From: Diploscapter coronatus
Lineage: Eukaryota > Nematoda > Chromadorea > Rhabditida > Rhabditidae
DNA: 64,000 nucleotides
Reading direction: 5' to 3'
NCBI GenBank assembly: GCA_964036155.1
Contig: OZ038423.1
Coordinates: forward strand, 64,371,249-64,435,248
Below the pieces are notes generated by a model that had not been told where the DNA came from, ran no database searches, and was given only the letters and a program-made list of their open reading frames with translations. The position numbers and the translations under genes were made by a program. Each line of letters starts with the position of its first letter. The first letter of the stretch is position 1. Shown here piece after piece: positions 1 to 12,604 of this stretch.

Positions 1-975
1 CATTGATCTCTAATATGATATTGCTTGATGCATAATAATATTTTCGCTAAAACACGAAATAAACTTTTCATCCCGTCTTTGATAAAAGAACCAATAATAT
101 TCCATAAAATTTAATTGGTCAATCACAAACTATTCATGCTAATCATGAATGCTCAACATCAAATCAAATCGTAGAAGAGAGCTAAAAACTGAACATGATC
201 AGGGCCACAGGGGATGATCAACAGTGGAAAGGTTAGACTGTATTACAGGGATATCAAGCAAATCGGAGATCAGGCGCGAATAAATTGGTGGACGAGATTT
301 TCCAACCAATTTATTATCTCAGACTTGGGTAATTAAGCCAATAAATCAACAAATTATAAAAATGAAAGTAAAAAGTAAAATTTAAAGATTTGAAGAACGG
401 CTGAGAAGGATAAATGATCTCTCAGCCGTTTCGCTAGCGATGAAAATGTTTTGACAAGAGGAGATTTAGAAAAGAATGAATTGAAAAATTTCTCTCGTCT
501 TTGCAGGCTATTTTACCAAATAAATAATCTCTGAATTGATAATTAAATCTCGATTAGGTCGCTATTTGCGACAAAAGCCGTTCTAGAGACCATACTTGGA
601 GTCTATTGTTCAAATACTCGGAATCATTGCAACTTATATTAATGCACGCCGATCATAAAATTAATATTTCATCATTTTTCACTAAATCAAATTTTGTTTC
701 CCATGAAATAAATTATCAAACATATAAAGTACCTCAAAGTAAAAAAATGAAAATTACTATGCAAACGTTTTGTGCAATTTTTACAATTATGGCCTAGAAG
801 AATACAAGTATAGGCTAGAATTCTTGGTGCAAATTAATTTGAATAGATTCGAAAATTCTGAAAATATGGTGTTGTTTTCTCAAAGTAGAAATAAGCGTTC
901 AAACATTTATGAAGAGATACAAAATTTTCATGATGTCATTATTGGCTATTCGGAAAGGTCGCAACGTCGCAGTTT
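1..975. other. Intergenic, no gene seen
   Basis: AT-rich sequence with only short open frames that have no codon bias, no flanking splice sites and no recognisable motif. I see nothing that supports a gene. Confidence 0.6.
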
Positions 976-1496
976 GGAAAGGTCGCAGCTTTTCTCCCAT
1001 TGTTTGGAATTTAAAAGGATGCTGTCATTTCGGCAATTACGAAAGGATGGAACATTCCAAGTATATGGGTGCTAGCGAGTTAGACCATATAGAGCATGTA
1101 TATAGGGGTAATCGAAGGCGTAGAATTCGAATATGAGGACCAGAGGTATAAGTGAGATATGCATAGGCTTTATCCATTTCATAAATAGGCATAGAATAGG
1201 ATTATACAAAATTACGTCAATACGAAAGAGGATAGGCAAAATTTCGGTACCGAGTTTCGAATCAACGAAAAAGGCTAAGCAGAAGTAGGCAAAAATTTTT
1301 ACTAGGTCCTGAATCAACGAACGAGGGTAGATGAACCATATTCGAATTCTACGCCTTCGATTACCCCTATATACATGCTCTATATGGTCTAACTCGCTAG
1401 CACCCATATACTTGGAATGTTCCATCCTTTCGTAATTGCCGAAATGACAGCATCCTTTTAAATTCCAAACAATGGGAGAAAAGCTGCGAGCTTTCC
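976..1496. mobile_element. Foldback (MITE-like) element with 160-bp arms
   Basis: Positions 976-1135 are repeated almost perfectly as the reverse complement at 1337-1496, separated by a 201-bp unique spacer. Both arms are about 160 bp, with only scattered mismatches near the outer ends. Just outside the left arm the block GGAAAGGTCGCA is partly duplicated. There is no transposase frame; the open frames over the arms are the same sequence read from both strands. The shape is that of a non-autonomous foldback or MITE-type DNA transposon. No clear target-site duplication was found, so the superfamily is unknown. Confidence 0.7.
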
Positions 1497-3335
1497 GAGT
1501 CACTGAGAAAGAATTTATTTTTCGTAATTTGATCTTCTATAATTAAGACTATTTTATGTATGGAACAATATCATGATTCAATTGCAGTATTAGTGAGGGA
1601 TAAGTACCCTGATCAAAAATGAAAACCTCGTACTAAAAATAAATCAAATATTTCAGTTCCTCGTTTGAAGAAGGGCAAATAGAACATTTTCAACATTTTA
1701 AAGAGCGCAGGTTTTGGATATAATCTGCTGACTAACTTGGATGGAAAATCCAGATTCGAGGTTTTTAATCAGTATAATTCAAAATGGCACATCATGGTAT
1801 CGAATTTGTACAGCTTACAGCCTATGCATTTCGGAAATGTTATAGCTGTTGCGACACACGAGCATTCAATTGAAATTGTGATTTTTGAGGTACTACTTCC
1901 ATACCATAATAGGAAATCATATAATGTTCTCAGAAAAGTTGTTCAGTTTGATGAGCTCTATCAATTGGTATACATGTTGTGGAGGCTCCTAGAAAAAGAC
2001 GCCGGCTTTTTTCTTTTCCTATCTTACCTTCCCATACTATTTCTTAGAAAAACCGGTCTTTTTCTATTAGCCGTTGTGGAGCCTAGCCCTCAAAATTAAA
2101 ATTTTGATTTTTGGGTCAACAACTTTGGTGCAATAGTAAAGTGAAGGTGGTCATGCCTAACATATCGATTTTATGACTGATATTAGTGTAATTTCACCTG
2201 GAGAGTTCAAATATGCGATAAAATTTTGTCGGCAAACAACAAATTTTCGAGTTATGGTCGATTTTATGCAAAAAAAGGCATGTTTTGAAACGGCTATTCG
2301 GAAACCGCATGACATGAGGAAAACACAAGATATACAGCAATCTAGACCATGTTTTACTTTGATTTATTTAATTGAAAGCATAGAAGCAGTTTATTGTTGC
2401 ATAAAGTTGAGAAAGTGATACAAAAAGGCAACAATTGCTAGGAAAAATGTTCAAACTCAAAATTTTCTTCAATGTAGAGAAGATCTTCGATTTGAAGGAT
2501 TTGTCGATCATCTCACTCTGAAAATTGGTGTAAAATAAGTATTTTCATGATCTACAATCATCAGACCTTAAAATTATGTATAGGCATTCTACTGTCTGAT
2601 GAACTTCTGTAATCAGGTCTCTCAAAAACCTCGATGTCTGTCAGATTCTTTGAACTTCTATAGTGTTTTAGGGTTTTATTTTGAGAATCTGTGAATACTT
2701 AGATTTTTCTAGTAATTTTCTTAAAACTTGTCATTATATATTGTAATACAAATTTGTGTGTTTTTACAATAAATTTATATTACAGTTTAATTTTTTAGTT
2801 TAGTATCTATCATTTGTTTCCCATTAATAAAGATTTTCATATATTCATTAAAGTATCAATAGTTTAAATTTTTAAATTAATGTATGTCAAGATTGACGAA
2901 AAATTCCAAAATTATGAAATAACGGTCCTTGATACGAAAAAATAATGATTGCAGTGAATTATTGTGATTTTACTTTATTCTATAAAAAAAAAGCTGCCAC
3001 ATTTCCGAACGCTATTTTTAAACACAATAGGAAAGAAACTTCCGCGTATTATAGTTCGAAAATCTAAGAGTTTAATTTATGTGGAGAATCACTATTTACT
3101 TTCAAGCAGATGTCCTAAAAATGTTAAAAATTTATCGTTTCAGGAGCTCCTTATAAGCGTGTGACACTTAAATTCAACACTTTCGAACATTTCCAACTTT
3201 TCAATCAAATGTTGAAACTTTGTGACTTTTCCATCTATTTTACCTATGAGGGATGAATAAAATCCCTAAAATTCTAGCAATTTTCTTCTAAATTTAGAAA
3301 GAATGCCCTGAAATTAATAATATTATACTCCATTG
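1497..3335. other. Intergenic, no gene seen
   Basis: AT-rich. A 120-codon open stretch at 1737-2099 and an 81-codon one at 2173-2418 lack ATG-plus-splice context, codon bias and family motifs, so they are not called. Around 1980-2090 there are degenerate repeats of a block resembling GTGGAGCCTAG and CTAGAAAAA, of unknown meaning. Confidence 0.5.
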
Positions 3336-3815
3336 TAAACGACTTGTCCATCGCCAGTGCCCTTCGCAAAAGGGGGAGGTGCGAAACGCGTCGCGTTCTC
3401 ATGCGTTGTGCGGTTTTCATTGTGAGAAGCATTTGCCACACGAAATTCCCATTTTCGCCTATTAGTTTTCGATTTTCTGTCGCAATTTCACGAAATATCC
3501 GTTAATTAATGGCAATTAGTGCTAACTATGATTAGATTATTGATTATTGAGTGAAAATTTGCTCTTCTATCTCGCTTTTAACGATTTCTAGACGATTGAT
3601 TGAAATTGAAACATTTGCTATGATTTTCTTCTACAGAACTTTTAAAACTATCGATAATTAATGGGTAACTAGTGAAATTTGACAGAAACTCAAAAATAAC
3701 GAGAATTTCGTGTGAAAAATGTTCCTCACAATGAAGGCCGCAATGCATGAGAACGCGACGCGTTTCGCACCTCCCCCTTTCGCGAAGGGCACTGGCGACG
3801 GCCAAGTCGTTTAAA
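3336..3815. mobile_element. Foldback element, about 480 bp palindromic
   Basis: The outer about 75 bp at 3336-3410 match the reverse complement of 3740-3815 closely; the termini read AAACGACTTG inward, with a GC-rich core including CGAAACGCGTCGCG. The homology continues, more diverged, toward the centre (for example the CACGAAATTC block near 3439 pairs with its complement near 3705), so most of the 480 bp is a decayed palindrome. There is no coding capacity. It is interpreted as an old non-autonomous foldback transposon; the target-site duplication is not clear. Confidence 0.65.
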
Positions 3816-4336
3816 ATGAAGGATAAAATACCACTTAAAAATATGTTAACATTCCGGCTTTTTTCCAAAATGCTGTCGGAATCGGTATTGCCTAGACTTC
3901 CGGTTTTCGGAACCAGAACTTCCGTATCACCCCTGTTCCAAATACTATATTTGTCGATAAAATCAGCTTTATGAAGAGACAGAAGCCAAATCACATATTA
4001 TGACAGCTGCCATTTCATTCTCTTCTGTTAAAAGAACGAGACAGGCTTTTTTTCCTTTTCACATTACTTTCACCCTTTCTGCTCTGTGTATCCCTTCTCT
4101 CATGACTTTACAGTCATGTCAGCAATAGGCCATATGCCTAATCTCGATCTTTAAAAAACCTATTTCAACTTTTCATTGTTCTTTTGTTTAAACGGTCTAA
4201 TTACCCAAGTTTGAGGCTAAATAATCCTCGACACATTCAATCGTTCTATTACCCCTTCTACTAATATCAAACAACGGTGAACTGGGCCGACCATCCAGGA
4301 GACCGTTTTGTTACAGTACTCTTACAATTATTCATG
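3816..4336. other. Upstream region of the TSP1 gene
   Basis: AT-rich, no gene recognised. It ends at the spliced-leader-like acceptor that precedes the thrombospondin-repeat gene. Confidence 0.5.
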
Positions 4337-4342
4337 TTTCAG
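4337..4342 (+). promoter_or_regulatory. Probable spliced-leader trans-splice acceptor
   Basis: TTTCAG lies three bases upstream of the ATG at 4346, with no convincing upstream coding exon. This spacing is typical of nematode spliced-leader acceptors. A conventional 5' UTR intron would look the same. Confidence 0.5.
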
Positions 4343-4345
4343 GTA

Positions 4346-6734
4346 ATGTCTGCGTTGCATGATATGAAATCGAGAATTTTGTTATTCTTATTTCTAATCT
4401 CATGCGCAAATTTGGTTGAGGTTCGTGTAATATGTTATCATATAAAACTTGCATCGTAAACTTGATATCACTAGTGCCCTTTGTCAAGAATTTTCCTCTT
4501 AAAAATAATAAAATTGAATAATAATAATATTTTATAAAATGGACCTAGCAAAGTTTAGTCTCAATCATGCAATGGAACTTGGTCAAAGTGGAAAATTGAT
4601 CCTTCCGCCACTTGTAACGATACCTGTGGTGAGTACACGAATCAAGAGTGTAGTTTCAAATTAGAAAAAAATTCTAAACATTGCTGATACGAATTTACGT
4701 ATTTCCATAATTAATGCACGCTTAAATAGTAAATTGATAACCCGATTTAAAATTCAAAACTCAGACAATATTTTTACGATCTTAATTAGTTTTTTTTTCC
4801 ATTTAATTTATTCTTTATCGTCTATGAAATTAAAAATCATATAAACGAGTTAGTTTAAGGAGCGTGTGGCAGAATACAAACAACCCGAGTTTGCGAGCCA
4901 TCAAATTGCACCTGTCCGTGAGTGCGCAATGTGTTTTTTTTATTTAGAGTTAATTTCTAAATGAAAAATGTGCATGAATCGATAGAATTAATATAATTCG
5001 AGAGCTTATGAAGCATTGGAGTATAAATCGGATTTCAGGGGCAACGATACCGAGTTTCAAGGATGCAATAATGTCGTTTGTGCCTATCCACGACCATCTT
5101 GTTGCAATGGATTCGCAAAAGCACTCAACAGAGCTGCAAAAAGCTATTATTGCACTCAAGTATAACTCATAAGTTTAAGACCGTTAAAACTTATTTTATG
5201 AAAAGCAAATACAAATAGACCCTATTATCTAGAAATGAAATTAGTGTTTTCAAAAGAGGCATTTGTGGTGGCATGGGCTATTTTTTGCGAAACGAATTAC
5301 ATGCGCTAATTTTTCTATAATCGCTAAGGGCGTTTTCTTATTCATGATTTATGATTCGATAAAATCGGATCAAGTTAACACAATTTAACAGAGAACTTCG
5401 TGTATGCGTGTGATGCAGAATTTGTCTGAAAGATCATAACAGCTAAAAACAACATTCATTGTCCAATGAATTTATTGAAATTTAGTCTTCGCCATGCACA
5501 GGGGAATGGTCAGAATGGATAGTCGATCCTACAGGCGCTTGCAATGACACCTGTGGTGAGTATGAAATAATATATCTTCAAGAGGAGTGTTAGCAATGCA
5601 GTACGTGAATTAACTTTTCACTGCATAAAAATTATACAAAATCGAATTTTATCGACTTTAGCCTGATACATGTTAATTGCCATAGTATAACTAAGAATAG
5701 TGGGTAGGTCTCAATATCGGGTTGAGTGACTTTTTAATTCACTAATTTAAAAAATTGTAATGTAGTGAGTTTTTTGTACTCGCAAATTCCAAGGTGACTA
5801 AAAATTAGCTGGAAATACCTCGAGTTATCTTAATTTCAATTTCAATCCATGTTTCTTTCCTTCTAAATAACTGTTTGATTCTGGAATAAAAAATAATAAT
5901 GAAAACTAATCCATTTAAGGTATGTGTGGAACAGAACGCAAGAAACGCTATTGCTTCCCATCGGGATGCAAATGCGAGTGAGTGTTCACTTATTGTTATT
6001 AATAGTTGATTCTTAATTTACAAATGTACATGGATTAATAGAATTTATATTATTCGATAATGTGTTCGATGTTCAGAGGAAGCGACACTGAAACTCAACC
6101 GTGTGGCACTCCAGTCTGTTTCTATCCACGATCATCCTGTTGCTCTGGATTTGTTAAAATGATCAATAGAACTTCGAGAAAATACGAATGCGTTTCGGTA
6201 TTTATTATTCATAAAAATAGCAGACGGATAAAAAAACAACGAATGACCTTCTTTCCTTTTCAAAATAAACTGAATAATTTCAAAGAAAAACCCTTTAACT
6301 TATCTCTATATCTTCAATTTTCGAATAACTTATTTCTAAGCAGGACTTGGACCCAAGTTCAACTTACAACTCTTGTAAGCTGAAACTTTACAACACTTGT
6401 AAATGAACTTACGAGATAATTTACAAACATTGTAAATTGAATTTGAGTCCAAACCCAGAAATAATTAGACTTTCATTAGAATGCAACAACCGCAACATCT
6501 ATGGCCACCGCAGCTACCGGTACTACCACCGCATTTACCGGTACTACCACCAGATTTACCGGCACGACCACCCCATTTACCGGCACGACCACCGCATTTA
6601 CCGGCACGACCACCGCATTTACCGGCACGACCACCAGATTCACCGGCACGACCACCAGAGCTACTGCTACGACCACCAGGGCTACTACTACGACCACAGC
6701 AGCAACAACGACTACAACGCCACCACCAGGCTAA
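4346..6734 (+). CDS. Secreted protein, two TSP1/Cys-rich modules and a Thr-rich mucin-like tail
   Basis: Eight exons join in frame to 275 residues: 4346-4420, 4559-4628, 4860-4917, 5039-5159, 5486-5555, 5920-5977, 6077-6197, 6480-6734. Exon 1 encodes a signal peptide with the core ILLFLFLISCANL; its donor could instead lie six bases later. Two copies of a three-exon module follow. Each has a thrombospondin type 1 half (GTWSKW and GEWSEW, then NDTCG, then CG with Arg and Cys) and a Cys half with C-x-YPR-x-SCC. Exon lengths repeat exactly (70, 58, 121 nt) in identical phases, which shows exon-triplet duplication. The last exon encodes eight 7-residue repeats of type TGTTTAF and a poly-Thr end, a likely O-glycosylated stalk. 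Known TSP1 proteins bind matrix or glycans; the specific role here is unknown. Confidence 0.8.
6516..6683 (+). repeat. 21-bp coding minisatellite, 8 units
   Basis: Tandem 21-bp unit (like ACCGGCACGACCACCGCATTT) encoding TGTTT followed by A, R or P and then F or A, inside the last exon of the TSP1 gene. The unit length keeps frame, so copy number can vary without breaking the protein. All three forward frames and one reverse frame are open here only because of the repeat composition. Confidence 0.9.
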
Positions 6735-8715
6735 TTCATTACATGAGACAACTTATAGTTCATGAAGTGACAGTGTATGTAACGACGGACGGCGGTCTTT
6801 ATTCACCAAACTACGTTGATATTCACCATTTAAAAATATATATTGACCTAAATAGCCTTAATTTAGCAATTTTATCGGCATTTTATTGAATTGTAGCTAT
6901 AAACATCTAAATTAATAGTTTTGGTGTTCGTTTATTTATTTTTATTAAAAAAGAGAAAAGGGTAACTCGGGAATTAGAATTATCATCAAGAGGCATAATA
7001 TCAAGATATCCGAGTGACTAGAAACAAAATTACAGGATTTCAAAAGAATATGATCCATTACATAGAATGGAAATGCTCAAATTTTAATATGCAAAAGCTG
7101 CATTTTTCCGTAAATGAATTTTTTGGACCAGATTTCTTCAAAACCTAAACATTTTCTGCAATTTCAAAATAAGGGCTTTGTAGAAAATTATGAGCTCTAC
7201 AAAAGTCCCCGTTAGGTCGACCATGGAAAATCAAAGAAAGCCCTCTTTTGGGATTCAAAAATAGATAGCAGAAATCTTGAAAATCCGATTCCTTGAGGCG
7301 GCAATTTTGGCACTTGATAGACTAAAGTCGTTACGGTGTAAATCATATTCGGAAAGTTTCAAGCCCCTATTTCCAATGGAAATGAATGGATATCGTTTTG
7401 AACTTTTCCTTATTCTGTTCAAAAATCGCAATGATTGACTGTTTTATCTGTAATTCCATCATTTTGCCAATTGCGAGCAAGATTTTTTGTCATTATCAAA
7501 ATTTACCACCAACACTGCGTCGAAATCATTTGAAGAATTAATGGAAATGTTCAAGGGAAATGAGTTGTGTTCGAATAAACTAATCAAAATGGATCAAATT
7601 CAAATTTTCATTGACGGATATCTAAGATATTGGGGAAGGTAATTATTGATTTAATAGGGGTTTAGATTGGTCCAGATAGAAATTTATCGACTGAAATAAA
7701 TATTGTTGGATTGATTGATGAGAACATACTCACATAATTGATATACTTGCATTTCAATTTTCTGTATCGCTCCGTAGCCGATGACGTGTAGAAATGGCAT
7801 TAAAAATCATGGAATTTCCACTATGACCGCCAATCAAGTGCGGGTGATCGCTGTAAATAGGTAAATAGCCCAGCGATTACGACACATACTTCACCTGTTA
7901 TATTAGTACTCCTAATATCAGATCTCGACGGCCATATTCGGATATGCCTAGTTGAGTTATGGGGCCACGACTGGACCAAACCGACATATGACTGAGAAAT
8001 ACGACGTTTATCCACACTGAATGATTCGAAAAGTGATAAATCAACATTCCAATTAGCCTAATTAGACGTGAAACCCTTTCCAAATGTTACCAATTGGTGC
8101 CTGGGTGATAGTCAAATTGAAAATTATCATTATCAATCGATCTTCCCTTTTCTCCCTCCGTATTTCACGCGTACTGCGTGTTTAACGCTAACACTTTCAT
8201 ATTAAAACTCTGAGTTGATGTGGCTGCGTGTGGCGACCTAATTTCACAAACTGCCAGTGCAGATTAACTAAATCGATATCGTAGTTTCAGAATATGTTGG
8301 AAAGTGACCTGTATCGCGAGATCCGACGTCGTTCATGCCTTCAGAAGGCTTTTTTTTTCTCGAAAAATCAACAACGCCATCATTTCGAGCGTTATTGATT
8401 ACCCTAGTTGGTGTCTTGATTTCATGAAACTATGAACTAATTAACGGGATCATTAGCGATAATTGAAACGACGAGAAATTTCATGCGTTCTTTCTCTCCC
8501 CTTCCCTCGAAAGGGGGAGACTTGGTCTCTCTACATCCACTCTTAGAAATGTTAGTCAGAAAATCGAACAAACTGCAACATTACAATTGCGATCAATTTG
8601 ATAAGAGTTGCACGTTTAAAGGCCCTCATCGATCTTTTCGAAAGTATTCAATTCACTCATTGATTAAACCATTCTAGGAGAATACTCTGCTTACATTTGT
8701 GGAAATTCGTCTAAA
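6735..8715. other. Intergenic, no gene seen
   Basis: AT-rich sequence between the TSP1 gene and ari-1. An imperfect hairpin of the type CTCCCCTT with AAAGGGGGAG lies near 8493-8519. No open frame has splice and codon support. Confidence 0.5.
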
Positions 8716-11700
8716 ATGTCATATTGCAGCGAATCAACCAGTCCTGTAAGTCTATTATGCCGACTGTTTCACGATAATTTTACAATTTCGTTTTGAATAG
8801 CTTTTCTTCTAAAACATTTTGTAAACGGGCTATAATTGTCCTTGGTGGGAAATTGATGAAAATGTACGGCTTCATTGACTTTACACTAGGAGCGGAATAA
8901 AAGAAGAATAAGAACGGAATATGGGAGGAAAGCGGCAGAAGCGCGGAACTCTCCATTTTTAAGCGAACAAATCTCTCCGAGTAGACTCTAAAATCTGTTC
9001 AAGGACGAAGACTGGTCTAAATTCCGATTTTAAAATTTGAAATAAGAATGTCAGCTGACTGTCTGCTCGGAATTACCGACAATCAAAAAGGGATGATAAT
9101 CATGTATGTTTGCAGTTTGTGAGCGAGGATGAAGACACCGAGATGGAGAGTGAGGATGCAGCCAGAGTGTCGGCCAGAGTGTCGAACGGTGTGCGGGAGT
9201 CGCAAGAGATAGAGAGCAAGACGATGACTGTCGAGGAACTGGCCGTCGAGATGCGCGACACCATCAACGACGTCGCCAACATCGTCGACATCTCGCCCGG
9301 AATGTGCAGAATTCTGCTCCACAAGTAGGCATTTCAAAAGAAAACTAAAGAAGTGATAGGGGAAGAATTTATGACAACTACTTCAAAACGTCATTTCCAA
9401 GATCTTAGTTTATCTTTCAAGAATTTTTGAATATCGTTTTTCTTGTTTAAAGGCGTGGTTTACCCCCTTCTAGAAAATACCTTTGCAAGATGGTCGCCAT
9501 TAAATAATAATTCGTTCATCTTTCTGAATGAAATAATGTGAATAAGAACGGTTGTCTATTCAAGTGTAATTTTGAAAACCTCACTAACAGCATTCTTTCA
9601 GATTTCAATGGCAAAAAGATCCGCTGTTGGGGAGGTACTATGAGGCCGATAATGCCGATGCATTCCTTCGACAGGCGCAGGTCGGTTATTTATAGTTTTG
9701 TAAAGTTTAGTAGGTTATGGGAAAAGATCATAAAGAATTTAATATTATCGTTCTCTCGTATTTTTTAAAAACTTTTCTTCAGCCCAATTCAACAGTTTCT
9801 TGAATACAGTAAAGTTTTGCATTTTTCAGGTGTTGCCAAAGGTGGCTATAGAGAGACCGAACTCCAATATTGGAGACTGTGATGTGTGCTGCGACACTAC
9901 ACAACTCTGTGGACTAGCCTGCAACCACCTCGCCTGCGACACTTGCTGGAAGTCTTATCTCGAGACTAAGGTAATCATGAGAGAAAGCTGTCCACAATTC
10001 GGATCTGAAGCTTCCTTTGTGAAGAAAGTATCTATTTCTTAACTTCTTCATCTTACGAACATTTATTTTAAAAAGAAAAGCAATTCTGTTTGCACACAAA
10101 TCTAATTCTCAAAAATGTTATTTTCTTCAGATAACGAACGGCAACACCAGCGAGATCCAGTGCATTGCGAGCAACTGTCAGCTGCTCATCGAGGATGAAA
10201 AGGTGAAGAGAATTGACTTGACAAATTTGAATAATAGATTGTGTTCTGCAGGTGCTCCACTACGTGACGGATCCGAAAATTCGTGCCATGTACGAGAAAC
10301 TGCAGATCAACAGCTACGTCGAGATCAACAGACTCCTCAAATGGTGCCCCATGCCTAATTGTGGAAGGGCTATCAAGGTACGGAATTGAAAGAAATGCAT
10401 TTTTCCACTTGTAAAGTATTAGAGCTGTTTTTATAGATGAAAAAAAAATTTGAAGAATTATTTTTATTTTTTCTCAATTCCCTTTCTACTTGGATTATAT
10501 TCATGCCAACTAACTCGATATTTTTGACTTACAAGCACATATCTTCCTGAATTTCCAGGTCCAGCAGTTCGAAGCCCGCCCGGTTATGTGCAAGTCGTGC
10601 AGCCAGCGATTCTGCTTCAGATGCGCGCACGAGTGGCACGCGCCCGTCAACTGCAGACTGCTCAAGTTGTGGATGAAGAAGTGTCAGGACGACTCTGAAA
10701 CTTCGAACTGGATCAATGCCAACACGAAAGATTGCCCCAAATGCAATGTGAGTTCTTTTTCTACGAATGAAAATCGTTTGTCTTATCGATTTACTTCATT
10801 ATAACAACAAGTTAACAGTAACATTGGAAAAGCTTGAAAAGTAATGATTAAATAAGGTTGAAGAATTACTCTTTAGTGAAAGAGATATGAAGCTCAAACG
10901 CTGAACATGTTCGAAGTCGAGGCACCCAAAACTCATTATAATTGAAATTTTCCCTTGTTACGGCAAAATTAAACATTGATATTTGTTGAAAATGAAATGG
11001 TCTTTTTTCTATTCAAGGTGACAATTGAGAAGAACGGAGGGTGCAATCATATGACTTGCCGCAACAAAACCTGTGGAGCCGAGTTCTGCTGGATATGTCT
11101 GGGCGAGTGGAAGTCGCACCACGGCGACTCGTACAACTGCAATCGATTCAACGACAGCAACGCGAAGAATGCGAATAGTGCACAAGAGCAGTCCAGGGCT
11201 GCGTTGCAGAAATATCTGCATTTCTACAGTCGATACACGGGGCATCAGCAGAGCTTGAGACTCGAGGCTAAGGTAGCGATACATAATTTTAAATATGAAA
11301 ATTTATGCAGAAGTAAGACAATTTCTGAACACCAATTCAAAATCGCCTTTTCTATCAAACCTGAGGTTAATTTTGAAATTCTTCCGAACGTTTTAATGAA
11401 TTTGGACGTTGAATAGGAAATCTAGTTGACGACGAGATGAAGAGCCTTACATTTTGCAATTTTTTTCGTGTTTTAACTCACTTTTCTACCCATAACTACG
11501 GATCTCGTCAGTTCGTCATTTAGAAATTGCTTTAAATAATATCAGCCTTCAAAACAGTTCTATTTTTCATTAAAAATTTAGAAGACAAGATAATCAATGC
11601 AAATACGACAAAAGGTGGTGTTTTTGAAACCTATTTAAATTTTCAGTTGTACGCGACAGTGAAGACGAAGATGGAGCAGATGCAACAGCAGGGGATGTCG

Positions 11701-12604
11701 TGGATCGAGGTGCAGTTCCTCCCTAGGGCTGTCGACGTGCTGTCCAAATGCAGAGGCACTCTCATGTACACCTATGCGTTTGCATACTATCTCAAGAAGG
11801 ACAATCAATCCATGATTTTCGAGGACAATCAGAAGGTCAGTCTTTTAAAAATTGGGTTTGAAAAAAAAAACCACTTTTTGACTAAAATAAAACGTTTGAA
11901 CAAAAAGATGAAAGATTCCTTCTTCTTTTATCGTATTTCTTATAAGCAGTAAAAATATTTCGAGTTCCTTTTCCATAGTTTAGAGGAAAAGCCAGTTGAT
12001 TATTTACATGTTTCAGGACTTGGAAATGGCTACGGAGCAGCTCTCGGAATTCCTGGAGCGTGATCTGGAGAATGAGAACCTCGTCACTCTCAAACAGAAG
12101 GTACTGTTAATTTTAAAGTTTACTGACTAACCCTTTTTATTATAAATAGTAGTTTGACTTGACAAAAACTATATGGATACTAATTTTCAGTGTAGGTACC
12201 GATATTTTCATAGATAGCCAGTGTAAATATTTCTGGCGCTGGCAATTTAATTCCAAGTTTTGGTTCAAGTCACAGCTATAATTTGAATGAATAATGAATG
12301 CTTTTCCCATTTATGAATGACTTTCGTTTGCAGGTGCAAGACAAGTGTCGCTACGTAGACCAGCGTCGTCAGATTCTGCTCAAGTACTGCAGGTAAGAAG
12401 AAGAAAAGGTTGGCAATTTTTAGATGACGTGAGGAAACTTATAGCTAGAAATAGAGAGAAGATTGAAGGTGGAGAGAGTTAGCGTGGGAAAGATTGATAC
12501 CGTCATCTCATCATTGCGAAGTTACCGAAGAAATTTATTTGATTACATCATACTGTAATTTCAGAGAAGGGCGAGAAAAAGGGGAGTGGGAGTTCGATGC
12601 TTGA
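8716..12604 (+). CDS. ari-1: E3 ubiquitin-protein ligase ariadne-1 (RBR family)
   Basis: Twelve exons join in frame to 490 residues: 8716-8745, 9116-9324, 9602-9680, 9830-9970, 10131-10202, 10252-10377, 10559-10747, 11018-11272, 11647-11835, 12017-12100, 12334-12392, 12565-12604. After an acidic N-terminus comes a UBA-like segment (about 60-105), then RING1 from C123-x2-C126, an IBR, and RING2 with C278-PK-C281. The expected catalytic cysteine is C291 in GGCNHMTC, as in human HHARI. A helical Ariadne domain with [12 protein letters not shown] follows. RBR ligases take ubiquitin from E2 onto this cysteine and then onto substrate; ariadne proteins work with neddylated cullin-RING ligases. Length matches Caenorhabditis ARI-1. 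The 10-residue first exon was chosen for its ATG, GTAAGT donor and phase, and is the weakest part. Confidence 0.93.

Noticed and set aside
1072..1503. 143-codon minus-strand open frame
   Set aside because: It lies over the foldback arms, and the same peptide appears on the plus strand of the other arm.
1737..2099. 120-codon plus-strand open frame
   Set aside because: No ATG start (TTG), no splice sites in register, no recognisable family.
6437..6889. Overlapping open frames of 150, 94 and 73 codons over the Thr repeat
   Set aside because: They result from the 21-bp repeat being open in several frames; only the frame continuing the upstream exon phase (TGTTT repeats) is supported.
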